Source: Myxocyprinus asiaticus (taxonomy: Eukaryota; Chordata; Actinopteri; Cypriniformes; Catostomidae). Taken from it: a stretch of 64,000 nt of DNA. Shown here one piece after another: positions 11,091 through 22,945 of the stretch; the first letter of the stretch is position 1; each line of letters opens with the position of its first letter. The DNA lies in the NCBI RefSeq assembly GCF_019703515.2, contig NC_059388.1, positions 2,307,501-2,371,500 of the forward strand. The letters are read 5' to 3'. The translations under genes and the position numbers were made by a program. Below the pieces are notes generated by a model. The model saw only the letters and a list, made by a program, of their open reading frames with translations. It had not been told where the DNA came from and did not search any database.

Positions 11091-12686
11091 CAGGTGCATC
11101 TCAATAAATTAGAATGTCGTGGAAAAGTTCATTTATTTCAGTAATTCAACTCAAATTGTGAAACTCGTGTATTAAATAAATTCAATGCACACAGACTGAA
11201 GTAGTTTAAGTCTTTTGTTCTTTTAATTGTGATGATTTTGGCTCACATTTAACAAAAACCCACCAATTCAAACCCACCAATTCAAATCTCAAAAAATTAG
11301 AATATGGTGACATGCCAATCAGCTAATCAACTCAAAACACCTGCAAAGGTTTCCTGAGCCTTCAAAATGGTCTCTCAGTTTGGTTCACTAGGCTACACAA
11401 TCATGGGGAAGACTGCTGATCTGACAGTTGTCCAGAAGACAATCATTGACACCCTTCACAAGGAGGGTAAGCCACAAACATTCATTGCCAAATAAGCTGG
11501 CTGTTCACAGAGTGCTGTATCCAAGCATGTTAACAGAAAGTTGAGTGGAAGGAAAACGCGTGGAAGAAAAAGATGCGCAACCAACCGAGAGAACCGCAGC
11601 CTTATGAGGATTGTCAAGCAAAATCGATTCAAGAATTTGGGTGAACTTCACAAGGAATGGACTGAGGCTGGGGTCAAGGCATCAAGAGCCACCACACACA
11701 GACGTGTCAAGGAATTTGGCTACAGTTGTCGTATTCCTCTTGTTAAGCCACTCCTGAACCACAGACAACGTCAGAGGCGTCTTACCTGGGCTAAGGAGAA
11801 GAAGAACTGGACTGTTGCCCAGTGTTCCAAAGTCCTCTTTTCAGATGAGAGCAAATTTCGTATTTCATTTGGAAATCAAGGTCCTAGAGTCTGGAGGAAG
11901 GGTGAAGATGCTCATAGCCCAAGTTGCTTGAAGTCCAGTGTTAAGTTTCCACAGTCTGTGATGATTTGGGGTGCAATGTCATCTGCTGGTGTTGGTCCAT
12001 TGTGTTTTTTGAAAACCAAAGTCACTGCACCCGTTTACCAAGAAATTTTGGAGCACTTCATGCTTCCTTCTGCTGACCAGCTTTTTAAAGATGCTGATTT
12101 CATTTTCCAGCAGGATTTGGCACTTGCCCACACTGCCAAAAGCACCAAAAGTTGGTTAAATGACCATGGTGTTGGTGTGCTTGACTGGCCAGCAAACTCA
12201 TCAGACCTGAACCCCATAGAGAATCTATGGGGTATTGTCAAGAGGAAAATGAGAAACAAGAGACCAAAAAATGCAGATGAGCTGAAGGCCACTGTCAAAG
12301 AAACCTGGGCTTCCATACCACCTCAGCAGTGCCACAAACTGATCACCTCCATGCCACGCTGAATTGAGGCAGTAATTAAAGCAAAAGGAGCCCCTACCAA
12401 GTATTGAGTACATATACAGTAAATGAACATACTTTCCAGAAGGCCAACAATTCACTAAAAATGTTTTTTTATTGGTCTTATGATGTATTCTAATTTTTTG
12501 AGATAGTGAATTGGTGGGTTTTTGTTAAATGTGAGCCAAAATCATCACAATTAAAAGAACCAAAGACTTAAACTACTTCAGTCTGTGTGCACTGAATTTA
12601 TTTAATACACGAGTTTCACAATTTGAGTTGAATTACTGAAATAAATGAACTTTTCCACGACATTCTAATTTATTGAGATGCACCTG
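11091..12686 (+). mobile_element. Tc1-like transposon with about 210 bp terminal inverted repeats
   Basis: The ends read caggtgcatctcaataaatt inwards on both strands and stay nearly identical for about 210 bp, with TA duplicated outside (11089-11090 and 12687-12688). The left arm has a small extra copy of caaacccaccaatt. Total length is 1596 bp, normal for a complete Tc1-type element. It encodes one transposase (next entry). The close match of the two arms indicates a fairly recent insertion. Confidence 0.95.
11403..12407 (+). pseudogene. Tc1-like DD34E transposase with two nonsense codons
   Basis: Reading from the ATG at 11403 (MGKTADLT) the frame stays open to the TGA at 12405 except for two stops. 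One is a TAA at 11493-11495 in the N-terminal helix-turn-helix (after IAK, before AGCSQSAVSKHV). The other is a TGA at 12360-12362 just before the final IEAVIKAKGAPTKY. The catalytic triad is intact: D in FSDESKF, D in FQQDLALAHT and E in NPIENLW, with 34 residues between the second D and the E. The protein would be about 335 residues, the family's usual length. It would bind the terminal repeats and cut and paste the element at TA sites in the nucleus. The second stop looks like decay of a CGA arginine codon. Confidence 0.93.
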
Positions 12687-12688
12687 TA

Positions 12689-13280
12689 CATCTAAAATAT
12701 TAATTTGATATTCATGAGAGGGCAAAATGTTATATAATACTGTGTTCATGTGAGGGCACACATAATATATACATTGCCATTCTAAAATTACCTTTAAGAG
12801 GAGAAGACTTGAGATAATTTTATTTCTATCCCTTTCTTTACATCATTCATATATTTAATATGACAATAATATAAAATAATAAATATTGTGAGTAGTGATG
12901 AATCATACAGTTGCTATTTGTATTTGTAAGGCAGTGTTTTATGTTACTGTTGAACAACAAACACATTTGACCTGTAATATTTAAATTAATATTTTCATTC
13001 ATTTCAGATGGCAAAGGCCATGAAGAAGGTAGCATAACTTTCCCACCTTATCGATATTGGCAAAACCCAATATTGGTCGATCTCTAATGGAAGGGATATT
13101 GAATACCTTTTAACTTACATTATTAACAAGTATTCAGTACTATAATGTACCTATAAAAAATAAAAAAAAGATATATATATATATATGTTTATGCATTCTA
13201 TTTTTTTCTCCATTGCTTCAAAAATAATTCTCACTATTATACAGCAACAAGCATATTTCATGAATCCATATCCTTTTTTG
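12689..13280. other. No gene seen
   Basis: AT-rich sequence holding the right end of the proposed hAT remnant (to 13086) and a short (TA)n run near 13170-13186. Open frames here are short and lack domains. Confidence 0.4.
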
Positions 13281-13282
13281 TG

Positions 13283-13526
13283 ATGTGGAGACTCAGAACT
13301 TGGAGAATCTTTTGCTTTCTCTCGTGGAGCAAGACACATAACTTGGTGATCTTTTACAGCCTCCAACCTTGCTGGCTGGAGACTCAGAACGTAGTGTGAT
13401 GTATTCTGTTTGTGACTCTCTTGACTGGAGACACAGAACCTGCTGTATCTGTTGCTCTCTCTTGTGGAGCGAGACTCAGAACCTGCTGTATCTGTTGCTC
13501 TCTCGTGGAGAGAGACTCAGAACAAG
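13283..13526. repeat. Imperfect tandem repeat, about 40 bp unit
   Basis: Units begin tggagactcagaac or tggagcgagactcagaac. The best-preserved ones continue with ctgctgtatctgttgctctc. About six units of roughly 40 bp can be followed, the last two or three being the most similar. The short open frames across it are by-products of the repeat. Confidence 0.8.
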
Positions 13527-15199
13527 GGTGTGGGTGTTGAAAGATACTTTTATAGCTTTTTCATGAGAAGATTGCAAATTTAGTGCTTCCCTGTTTCCGT
13601 GTTCTGATTGGCTGTTAAGATCAGCCGTGGTACACACCATGTGGCCTAACCTTCTTTCTCTGTGTGGAACTCCTTTGCATAGTCTAAAGAGTGTGTCTTT
13701 AAAGTTTTTCCTATGCATTGTTCACTTCCCAAAATTATTGGCTCTATGCTGAACTCAGAGTACAAACATGATTTTGAAATGTTGAACTATCACCAATGCA
13801 TTGTTTTTTTATACATTAAAAGCTCAGTTTGTGTGAACTGTTTGTCACAAACAGTTGTTACTTAACAAATACCATTCTCTGAATGGTTATGGAGTAGATG
13901 TGATGTAGTTTTGTTTCCATTTGAGAAAAGGTGAAGATGTGAAGATTTGTACTTTCTTCTGGATCATCTCTTTGTTTCAATTGCTCCAGCCAAATGGCCA
14001 GTCCAATCAACAGAACCAGTTTGATAATCCTGAAATGCCCTGTAGTTGTTCACACCTAGGTCTGGGATAGGGAGACTGGGTGAACAACAGGGGATCTGAT
14101 GATGGGGGTCAACACCTCTGCAAGGAAAAGGCCTCTTCTCTACAGGGCCCTTTGTCTCCCAAAATGTGCCTGAAAATTGTCTTATGACAAAGGGCATTCG
14201 CATATGTAAGACCTGATCACATCAAGGTGAAGTTGAATCCCCATTACTGGATAAAAAGGCTTTGGAATGCCTTTGTTTGCTTGCTCTGTATTACAGCTCC
14301 ACAGCCAGTTCATGAATGCTATTGGCTCACACTTAAGTCAGTCTTTACAAGCAGGACAAAGCAACAAAAACAAAATTTGCATGTCTACAAATGTACAAAG
14401 ATACTTTAAAAATAGAGTTTAAACAACATAAATGTTTTCGCCACAAATGACAAAAAAAGGTCTTATTTTTCCTATACAGTATTTTGTAAAATGCTGGTCT
14501 TCACTTTTACCAAGACACTGAAAAAGTTAAAGAAAAGCATAAAAATCTTACACAGCACACCAAAGCACAATATTTCCATTTGTAATTCATGTTATTTTAA
14601 CTGTACGTTTGAGTCATTTTTACACATTCATAAATTGGGGAATTATGTTCAGAGGTTAAATGGACTACTTGCACTGAGCCTCATTACGTACTTCCGCTTT
14701 GAAATAGTTCGGCCCGCTAGTTTCCGGTTAAATGTGTTTACATGCACCGTAGTTGCCTAGTTGCAGAAACGCCACTTAAAATTAGTGTTCGAAAGAGGAT
14801 TTTAAAGTATGGATCTTTTCAGAGATAGGAGATGAAATATTTTGAACATTACCATGTACAGCTTCTTCAAAATTCAGTGGAAGAACAGTTTTCAGAGCTT
14901 TTTATTCAGCCCTGTCTGAATAAAGCAATGGCTGGTATATATTCCATTCCAAGCGCATTTCACTGTTTATCCACATACGGAGGTCTGCAGAAGACATTTA
15001 ACCAAAAATCAGCTCGAAACGCAAATGACAAAAGGTGGAAGGACACAAAGGGAGTCAGCACCAGCAGTACCCTTTGAATTAAACAACTATACCTCAGTCA
15101 CTGCAATGTTCCATGTGTGAGGGAGGAGAAAGACGCGATGAATGCATGCATCACCCTGTTTTTATTATTTATGCACCTTTTCTAACCAACTTCTAAAAG
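13527..15199. other. No recognised gene; one unassigned small ORF
   Basis: Most of this stretch shows nothing I can name. At 14832-15077 an 81-codon plus-strand frame (starting MKYFEHYHVQLLQ) is preceded by less AT-rich sequence. It has no recognised domain, no visible splice context and no partner. It could be part of an unnamed transposon or chance. Confidence 0.35.
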
Positions 15200-17960
15200 T
15201 ACTCACTTCTGGTAGAGTGAACACTGGCATGTTTGTCTGCCGCTGCTCTCTGGGTTCTTTTCAATGTTTTTAGATGGTTTTGTTTTAGTGGCCTTTTGTA
15301 TGAGCGACCTCAGGAAATCGAGTTTTATACTTCTCTTTTATGGACAATCTTATGGACTAGTGACTTTTTAAATTGTTTGAAATCTACGCTACACCTCACA
15401 TCTGACTGGATTACTTCAAGGAAATTAACACGCTGCACTCACCGATGGTCTTCGCCAGGACTGCTGCATGCAGTCTTAAACAGGCTGCTTGATTACCTGT
15501 CCATCGTCGATGTCCAGTGGGGCTGGAGCGTGTGGACTTTGAATTCGTGTCGTGTTGGTGGATTCATTGAGGATGTTTTGCCTTCTGTTGCCCATCTTGG
15601 CCTACTGGAGTTGTGCTGTTTGCCCTCGCCAGTTTCAGCGAAGAGCCCCCTGCTTGTTTGTAAGTCCATGCAATCATCTTCTGATATGGTTTTATACTAC
15701 TTATCTCTGGATTTACGCCGTTTGAATTCCTCGGACCACCTGTCAGATGGAGTTTATAACTATTGCGCTACACTTGGAATTGCACGTCACCCCCGGTATG
15801 TCCATCGAGGGTCACGCTGACATCCCTGCAGATTGCCGACTGATTCCCCTGACAACCACCACATACCGGCCATAAGGTCTTCACACCGTCACCCTCTGAC
15901 TGGTGAAAGTGATATGAAGCGGGGTGTCAATTTTGATAATCTCAGCTTGCTGTAACACACATCTTTTATTTCACCGCCAAACACAGATGTTGCCACTATT
16001 AAGATGGCCCTCATTAATGCACAGTCAATATTGAACAAGTCTTTTATTCTGAATGAATTTTTATTATCACGATCATTGGACTTTTTATTCATCATTGAGA
16101 CCTGGCTGAATCGTGGCGAACAAATGGCCCTGGGGGATCTAACACCACCAGGCTGTGACTTTTTAAATTCCCCACAGACTTCTGGACGAGGAGGTGGCAT
16201 TGCCACTGTTTTTAAAAACTCTTTTAAATGAAGAACACTACCTATGGACATGTATTCCAGTTTTGAGGTCCAACTATTAAAGACTGACATCTTGGGTCCT
16301 GCTTTCTGTGCACTTGTGTACAGACCTCCCAGATTTAATAAGGACTTCATCCAACAATTTTCTGACTTTCTCTCTGGACTGGTGTCTCGTGGTGATAGAC
16401 TCCTGATTCTTGGGGATTATAATATTCATGTATGCTGTCCATCAAAACCTCTGGTAAATAAATTTATCTCCCTCACTGAGTCTTTAAATTTTGTACGACG
16501 TCACTGGTCCTACTCACAATATGGGTCATACATTAGATCTTGTGTTATCGTACGTTCTTTCTGTGTCCAACTTAGAGGTCTTAGATATTGGCATTTCTGA
16601 CCATTCAATAATGTTTGAGTTTGTCTCTACTGGTCCTCTCCCTACTTTTTCTCAGCCCTTACGTCACTCCCGGTCCATTCACTCATCTACTGCCAATCTG
16701 TTTTCAGAATTTTATCTAACGCATTTCACAGATGATGTCTTAGCTGGACTTGACACTGAATCATTGGTTGAAGCTTTTAATAAATCTTGTACTTTTACAC
16801 TTAATAATGTCGCTCCGCTCAAGCCAAGGAGAATTAAGGGTGTTTCACAGCCTTGGTTAAATGACGTCACCCGCGCTCTCAGACAAGAGTGCAGAAAAGC
16901 TTACGATATTTTAAAGGAATGTTTAACTAAATATCAGAGAGCTGTAAAGGAAGCTAAAGCTAAATTTTTCACTACATTAATCTCTGATAACGCAAATCGA
17001 CCAAAAGTTTTGTTCAAAACAACTGATTCTGTTTTAAACCCAACTAAAAATGCTTTTCTGGACATCACACGAGAACTGTGAAACATTTTTAAACTTCTTT
17101 ACTCACAAAATTAAGCAGGTTAAAGGTGCGCTTGTACCTTCACAATTTGATCAACCACTAATTCCTTTCCCGTCCAGCTCCCTGACTCACTTTGAACCAG
17201 CTTCATCAACACAGTTAGCAGATGTAGTCTCTAAGATGAAGTGTTCCAGTTACAAGCTGGATATTCTTTCTCCATGCCTTCTTAAAAAAGTTTTCATGAC
17301 TATCAGTTCCAGTGTGACAGCCATAATTAACAGCTCATTAGCAAGTGGAGTTGTTCCAAGAAGTTTTAAACATGCAATACATCCTTTGTTAAAAAAAAAA
17401 AACTTTTTTTGGATCCGGCAATACACAACAATTACAGACCAATCTCCAAACTGCGTTTTATTTCCAAGATTTTGGAGAGAGTTGGTTATTCGCAGCTCTA
17501 CTCCTATCTAAATACATTTAACATTTTAGATACTTGCACAGCACTGAATCTGCATTGTTGAAGATCACTAATGATATTTTACTCTCCATGGATTCAGGTT
17601 CACCTGTCGTCTTAGTTTTATTAGATCTCAGTGCCGTGTTCGACATTATCGACCACAATATTCTCCTCAATCGTCTAGAATGTATTGTTGGTATCCAGGG
17701 GATGACCCTCCAGTGGTTTTCCTCCTATCTAAAAGACAGTACCTTCTCTGTGAATTTAGGTCATTTTTCTTCTACTTCGACTCAATTATAGTGTGGTGTC
17801 CCTCAAAGGTCGATCTTAGGACCCTTGTTATTTTCACTGTATATGCTTCCTCTGAGCTCTATTTTTCAGAAGTACAGCATATTTTATCACTGTTATGCTG
17901 ACAATTCCCAATTTTATTTCCCAGTCAGTGTAGACAAGAATTGTTCATCTGAGAATAAGT
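15200..17960 (+). mobile_element. L2/CR1-like LINE, 3'-truncated
   Basis: A GC-richer 5' leader (15200-15950) precedes an endonuclease-RT reading frame (next entry). The sequence stops being LINE-like soon after the YADD-equivalent motif near 17900, so the C-terminal part of ORF2 and the 3' UTR are missing. That is unusual for LINEs, which normally lose the 5' end, and suggests a later deletion. The 5' edge is approximate. The 195-codon frame in the leader (15233-15820) has no domain I can recognise. Confidence 0.8.
15960..17950 (+). pseudogene. L2-like ORF2 (endonuclease plus RT), multiply frameshifted
   Basis: The endonuclease begins around INAQSILNKSF (16010) and includes ETWLN, SGRGGGIA, VYRPPR, LILGDYNIHV and ISDHSIMFEF. 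The linker with PWLND leads to the RT, with NYRPISKL (about 17430), LLDLSAVFDIIDHNIL (motif A, about 17620), [17 protein letters not shown] (motif B, about 17792) and CYADN (about 17895). The usual YADD is YADN here, so the second catalytic aspartate is lost. At least four frameshifts and several stops break the frame. The protein would nick DNA and copy the element RNA. Confidence 0.85.
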
Positions 17961-18349
17961 AAGAGCTGCTAAAGATAATGAGTTATAAGGTTTTAAATAG
18001 ATTAAATATATGTAGTAGTTAAATATATTTTAGCACAGATATTTATTTAATTTGATAATACAACTGCTTCATTCTGTGCTGAGTTATTTTTAAAGCATGG
18101 TCAGAATAAGATAACAGCTAATGTATTTATAAATATATACATCTGGGACCAAAGAAAAGTAATTATTACAATCGTTGTATGGTGGAATTAAATCTCAACT
18201 GGTATGAAATATCATCAATGAATAAAACTGGTTAATGAGACAGCCAGACTGCTGCAGGTTATACATGTTTGATGTATTGTTCAGGAGTTTATTGTAAGTT
18301 TAGCTACATTTGGAAAGGAAAAACTATATTTAGAGGCAAATTTCAGCTA
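17961..18349. other. No gene seen
   Basis: AT-rich sequence between the truncated LINE and the solo LTR. Nothing recognisable. Confidence 0.4.
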
Positions 18350-18354
18350 ATTAT

Positions 18355-19490
18355 TGTCACGGTCCTGTCACTCTGTCAGTCTGGGTTTTTGTCTGACAGG
18401 ACCGTATCGTCCCATGTCTGTCTTGCGTTTCATTGTCTATCTTTGTGTGGGTGCACGGTTCCGGTTGAATTCCATGCGTGCGCTCTTCGGTCAGTCTTGC
18501 TTCATGTCTGGAGCATGGTGTCTGGATCCTGACCCTTCTGTCTGGTTCGGTTTTGGTTTTGTTGTCGGGATCTGGACACTCATGTTCCATGTCTTATCCT
18601 GTATTGGCGTGAGTGCATTGCACTTGTCATCTTGGTGGCATTAATTTATGTGGTCAATAATTTATGTCTGTCTCTCCTGACCATGGATGTGTGTTGCACT
18701 TGCTTTGCACTGCTCGCCGGGTCGCGAGCTGTCTTCACGTTGTGCTGAGGTTCGGTCACTTCGGTCTGAAGTTTCGGGTTTGTGTGGCCAAACTCTCGCA
18801 CAGGTGTCCTGTCTTGTTTTTGTCACCTGCTGTGTGCATCATGTGGTGTTTGCCTTGTGATGTATGCTCAGGTTTTGTTTAGTGTGAGAATGCATGGCAT
18901 CACTTTGTTTGCCATTGCTATGCATTCTCTCGTCTCGTCTTGTTTGTCAGTTGGCATGGGAGTACATTGCCTTATTGTTTTAGCAATGTGCGCTCATGAC
19001 ATTCGGGTGATTTGTTGTCTTGTGAGAGCACATTGCTTTGTTTTGTTTCTGTATCGCCACGTGTGTCTCTCTCTGCCTTACGTCATACCCCACCTCCTTG
19101 TTTGCTTATTATTAGTTCATTTGCCTCACCTGTCCCTTGTTAACCTGTTTGATTTATCTCCATATTTTAGTCTCCTTGTGTTTGCTGTCCAGTGCCAGTT
19201 CATCTCGTTTCCAGTCTTGAATGTATTTCAGTCTGTCCTGTTCGTTGGTCTTGTTAATCGGTCTTGTTTCCAGTCTTGGGTTTTCAGTCTTCCCTGTCAG
19301 TCCTGTTTTCCCCACCTAGTTCCTACCCAGTCAGGTCAGTCCTGTTCCCCGCTGCCTTCTGCCCCAGCCCTGGATTACCTTTTTCCCCCTTGTGGGAGTT
19401 TTGGTTTATGTTTTGCCCTAGTTGTTAGTAAATAAATTCCCTTTATTTTTCAACTCTGCGTTTGGGTCCTGCCTCTGACATTTTCTGACA
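18355..19490 (+). mobile_element. Solo LTR, 1136 bp, TSD ATTAT
   Basis: The element starts TGTCACGGTCC and ends TTTTCTGACA, with short inverted ends TGTCA/TGACA. The five bases attat flank it at 18350-18354 and 19491-19495. An aataaattcc polyadenylation-type signal near 19430 followed by gtttgggtcctgcctctgac fits the R-U5 end of a plus-strand LTR. It is pyrimidine-rich and contains a 217-codon open frame (18782-19435) that looks like chance in T-rich DNA. No gag/pol sequence adjoins it. It is probably from a retrovirus-like or Ty3-type element, but the class cannot be set from the LTR alone. Confidence 0.9.
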
Positions 19491-19495
19491 ATTAT

Positions 19496-20394
19496 AAAAT
19501 TGAGACGTCATGTTAGCGCCAAAAATATAATTTATTGATTTAATCAACTGACAGCCCTAAAAAAAGAAATAATCTGCCTTCCCATGAATAAATCTGTAGG
19601 CGTGCTGAACATTGTAACCGGAAACACCTGAGCCGCACTACTTGGAAGCAGTTGTGCAATTAGTCAATTGGGATTTTTTGAGGAGGGGGAAACCTAACAC
19701 CAACTTTGAACCCATTGCTGCTTTTTTTCTAAGTGTCAGCTAATGATAACCAGACAAGTATCATTATGTTGCTAGTGCAAGCACTAAAAATAGAACAAGA
19801 CGTTGGACGTTTTTGGAATAGCATACTACCATATTACTTTATTTCTGCCACACATAGATATGACAAAAGCAGTAAGAGTAGTATGGGTATGCCATTTGGA
19901 ACTCATCTGTTCTGTGCAGCACTTTTCATGTGGAGTTCAAAGTGGTGCTTAACACTGGATAGTCACATCCTGTCAGTTGATTAATACTGTGGAGGATAAG
20001 TTTAAGAGTTTTAATTTTCATCGCAACAAATACTCAACCTCTCACATAGACTTTGGGAAACATTTAGTGCTACTTTATGCATTTTAAGAGGAAAAGATGT
20101 ATTTACAAGGAAAACATTTTAGCATTTTTATAATCTGTGATTAACTATAAAAAAAATCATGTGATTAATTGCGATTAAATATTTTAATCAACTGACAGCA
20201 CTCATTTACAATGATATTAATTGTTTTAATACAGTAGTGTTTTCACAAGCATATTACTGCAGATGTGTTCACTGTGGTATCGAAAGTTGGGCATTGTTCA
20301 TTTAATGCTAAGTGAGAAGTAAATAAATCACTCTTGTATACTGTGCAGTGTGAACAGGACACTGCAGTAGAAAAGTGTACATCATTGATTTGTT
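19496..20394. other. Two hAT-like termini, otherwise nothing
   Basis: Two similar end sequences in the same orientation occur at 19523-19553 (gatttaatcaactgacagcc) and 20160-20205 (ttttaatcaactgacagcac). They resemble the terminus of the element at 34069-44456 (gctgtca followed by attaa-rich sequence). Partners are not visible, so they are truncated copies. No gene seen. Confidence 0.5.
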
Positions 20395-21445
20395 TAAAAG
20401 AATAGTTCACCCAAAAATTAACATTCTGTCATCATTTTGACACTCCAAAAAGCACATAAAGGGTGCATTAAAGTATGACTCCAGTGGTTAAATCCGTATC
20501 TTCAGAATTGATATGATCATTTTGGGTGAGAAACAGATCAATATTTAAGTCAATTTTCCCTACCCAGTAGGAGGCGCATGGATAAAGAATGTGAATCACC
20601 AGAAACACAAGAAGAAGAATGCAGGTGTGTGTCCAGGATTTTATACATGGGGTGGCAGAGGGGCAATAAGGGATGGCAACACACCACTAAGTATATTTCT
20701 ATACTGTATATATTGCTTTATTGCAATTGCATTGTCAGGATTAACAACATTAATGAGTTAGGGCAGCAGCAGACCAAGCTGTATAAAATTCAGCTCCTCC
20801 TGTGTGTTGAAGAGCCCTTGAGCAGGAACCTGCTCCTGATGGGACTCTGCTATTGAGGTTAATTTGAGGCAGTGAGCATAAACTGCTCTCAGTTCAGTTC
20901 AAAGACACCAAATAAATAATCAAATTACAATTTTTCATATGTAGAATATCTGATTTGTGAATTGGTCTAAAAGAAATTACATGATGATATTACAGTATGA
21001 TCCTTATACTACCTCCATACTAAAGCATTAGATTCATTGAGCCTATAAGAAATCACATTCAAGGATTAAAGCTTTCAGATGCGATTTAAAATCTTTTTGA
21101 GTCAAACTGAATTAATCAATGAGAAAGCTTCAAACACTATTCAATCACTAATTTATAGGCATAAAATCTGTGTTAAGTGACGACTTCATGCAGCCTATAC
21201 CAGCCAGAGTGACTACTGCCTGCAGCACAGGACTGCAAACTACAGATTTGAGGACACTTCACTGACCACTACCTGCATCACTCAGTCAATTTAGGTAATA
21301 TTTTGAATAAATGAATATTATTCAATGAGCACATAACTAATAAATAGAAAATATTTACAATAATTGTAATGCCAGAGGTTTAGAACGACATGAGAGTGAG
21401 TAAATTACACAGAATTTTCATGTTTAGGTGAAGTACCCCTTTAAA
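20395..21445. repeat. Dispersed inverted-end repeat (agttcaccc family)
   Basis: The left end reads aatagttcacccaaaaatta. The right end, on the other strand, reads aaaggggtacttcacctaaa and then catgaaaattctg. These are diverged inverted ends of a family also seen at 27519-28031 and around the Tc1 at 28688. The family is very common in cyprinid genomes as far as I remember. No coding capacity. Confidence 0.6.
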
Positions 21446-21866
21446 TTTACTCACTGATCTAACCTAAATGAAGAATTATAACAACACTGTTGTTAACAAT
21501 GGGCATATCATAAGGTCCCACTGGACATATCCCTGATGCTGCCTTCTGCCTCTCTACTTTGCTCTTCCTCTTCTTCTGTGTCACTTTCTCCTTCCAGTAT
21601 CTCCTCTCCATCCTCTTTCTGTCCCTCCATGCATTCCTCTCTTTGCTGAAGTCAACCTTTTGTAAAGTTACCTCTGCTCTCCGCTCCTGCTCTCCTTCTT
21701 CCTCTCTATCCTGCTTTGATTTTTTTTTTTAACAAAATAGCTGTCTGTCTCTCTTCCTCTTCATTTTGGCCTTATTTTGTCACACAGCATAGGTAACAGC
21801 AACATACAAAAGCACATTAATGACAACAAAAGGTACCCTATTAAAAACAAGATTTGTAATAATTCA
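21446..21866. other. No gene seen
   Basis: A pyrimidine-rich stretch (21540-21730) followed by AT-rich sequence. Nothing recognisable. Confidence 0.4.
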
Positions 21867-22945
21867 CACAGCAAAATCCCCAGTGTTAAATGTACACTCC
21901 TGGTGTTTATATGGTTCTCACTCGCTGGTGTTAAAAACTAACACTGAAGCAGTGTTGAATCTACATCAGACCTCTGAGTGATGATTGATCATTAGTGATG
22001 AACCTGATGTTAACAAGCAGAGTCTACTGAAGGAAAGAGAAACAACAAGAACAGGAAAACAAGAGAACAAACCAGCAGACACCACAACAATTAAATCTGT
22101 CTTACAGCCACACAACATTAGATGTACATCAACTGCAAATAAAATATGCTCTTGGACAACAAATGAAATGTCTCAACATCTCACGGGAGAAAGCTTGAAA
22201 ATGCTCAAAATACAACATTGCCATGTTCTATTATTATAAGTAACTTTGGGATTTTTTTCATGTGTGTAAAAGATTAGGAGTTAATAAAGCTTTAGCTTCA
22301 TTTAGTGTCGCTGATTTTGTGTTATTTATTCTATTTTTTTATTATGGTGATTAGTGTTACCTTTGGTTAGGCACTTGAACCTTATTCTGTATTATCAAGT
22401 TCTCTTTTAACCAGTGCAATAAGATTTCATTAAAAACAAGTGTAATTGTACTGTGATGAGAAAGAATACAATTAGATGAAAGCAGGTTTGTCTTATTTTG
22501 AAAAGGGTCAGTTAGAAGTGTGATGCAATGATTCCATTAGATGGATGATCACTGTAAATAAATTAAAGCTACATTATTCATACCAACAGCAATAAATATG
22601 AAAGAGTTACTGCAATATATAAAAAACATCCTCACTCAACATATTGAAAGATTGTTGTCTAATAACATTTTATTTGCAGTTGATGTACATCTAATGTTGT
22701 GTGACTGTAAAACAGATTTAATTGTTGTGGTGTCTGCTGGTTTGTTCTCTTGTTTTCCTGTTCTTGTTGTTTCTCTTTCCTTCAGTAGACTCTGCTTGTT
22801 AACATCAGGTTCATCACTAATGATCAATCATCACTCAGAGGTCTGATGTAGATTCAACACTGCTTCAGTGTTAGTTTTTAACACCAGCGAGTGAGAACCA
22901 TATAAACACCAGGAGTGTACATTTAACACTGGGGATTTTGCTGTG
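21867..22945. mobile_element. Fold-back element with about 280 bp arms
   Basis: The first ~280 bp (21867-22147) and the last ~280 bp (22665-22945), read on opposite strands, both start cacagcaaaatccccagtg and differ at only a few positions. The arms share a reading frame (MIISDEPDVNKQS...) that extends into the centre, but this is simply the arm sequence. The central 500 bp is AT-rich without coding signals. Target duplication could not be fixed because the flanks (ttca/catc) are too short to judge. Class unknown. Confidence 0.85.

Larger units (their letters stand above)
7276..13086. mobile_element. Possible old hAT-like element opened by later insertions
   Basis: The left end reads TAGAGGTTGATTGATAATGG and then ttttgctgattcgata. 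The right end, read on the minus strand, starts TAGAGATCGACCAATATTGG and continues with ttttgccaatatcgata. The two are clearly related inverted repeats. The 8 bases outside each end (atacaaat and atggaagg) match only partly. Between them lie a TTAA-type element and a Tc1. I infer one disrupted element, but two separate truncated copies are also possible. Confidence 0.45.

Noticed and set aside
12035..12316. 93-codon minus-strand open frame
   Set aside because: It is the shadow of the Tc1 transposase on the opposite strand.
15889..16350. 153-codon minus-strand open frame
   Set aside because: It is antisense to the L2-like endonuclease, whose motifs are clear on the plus strand.
18782..19435. 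217-codon open frame on the plus strand
   Set aside because: It lies wholly inside the solo LTR, is dominated by L, V, C, F and S from T-rich DNA, and has no domain.
21985..22239. 84-codon frame repeated at 22827-22636 on the other strand
   Set aside because: The duplication is explained by the inverted arms of the fold-back element, so it is not evidence of coding.
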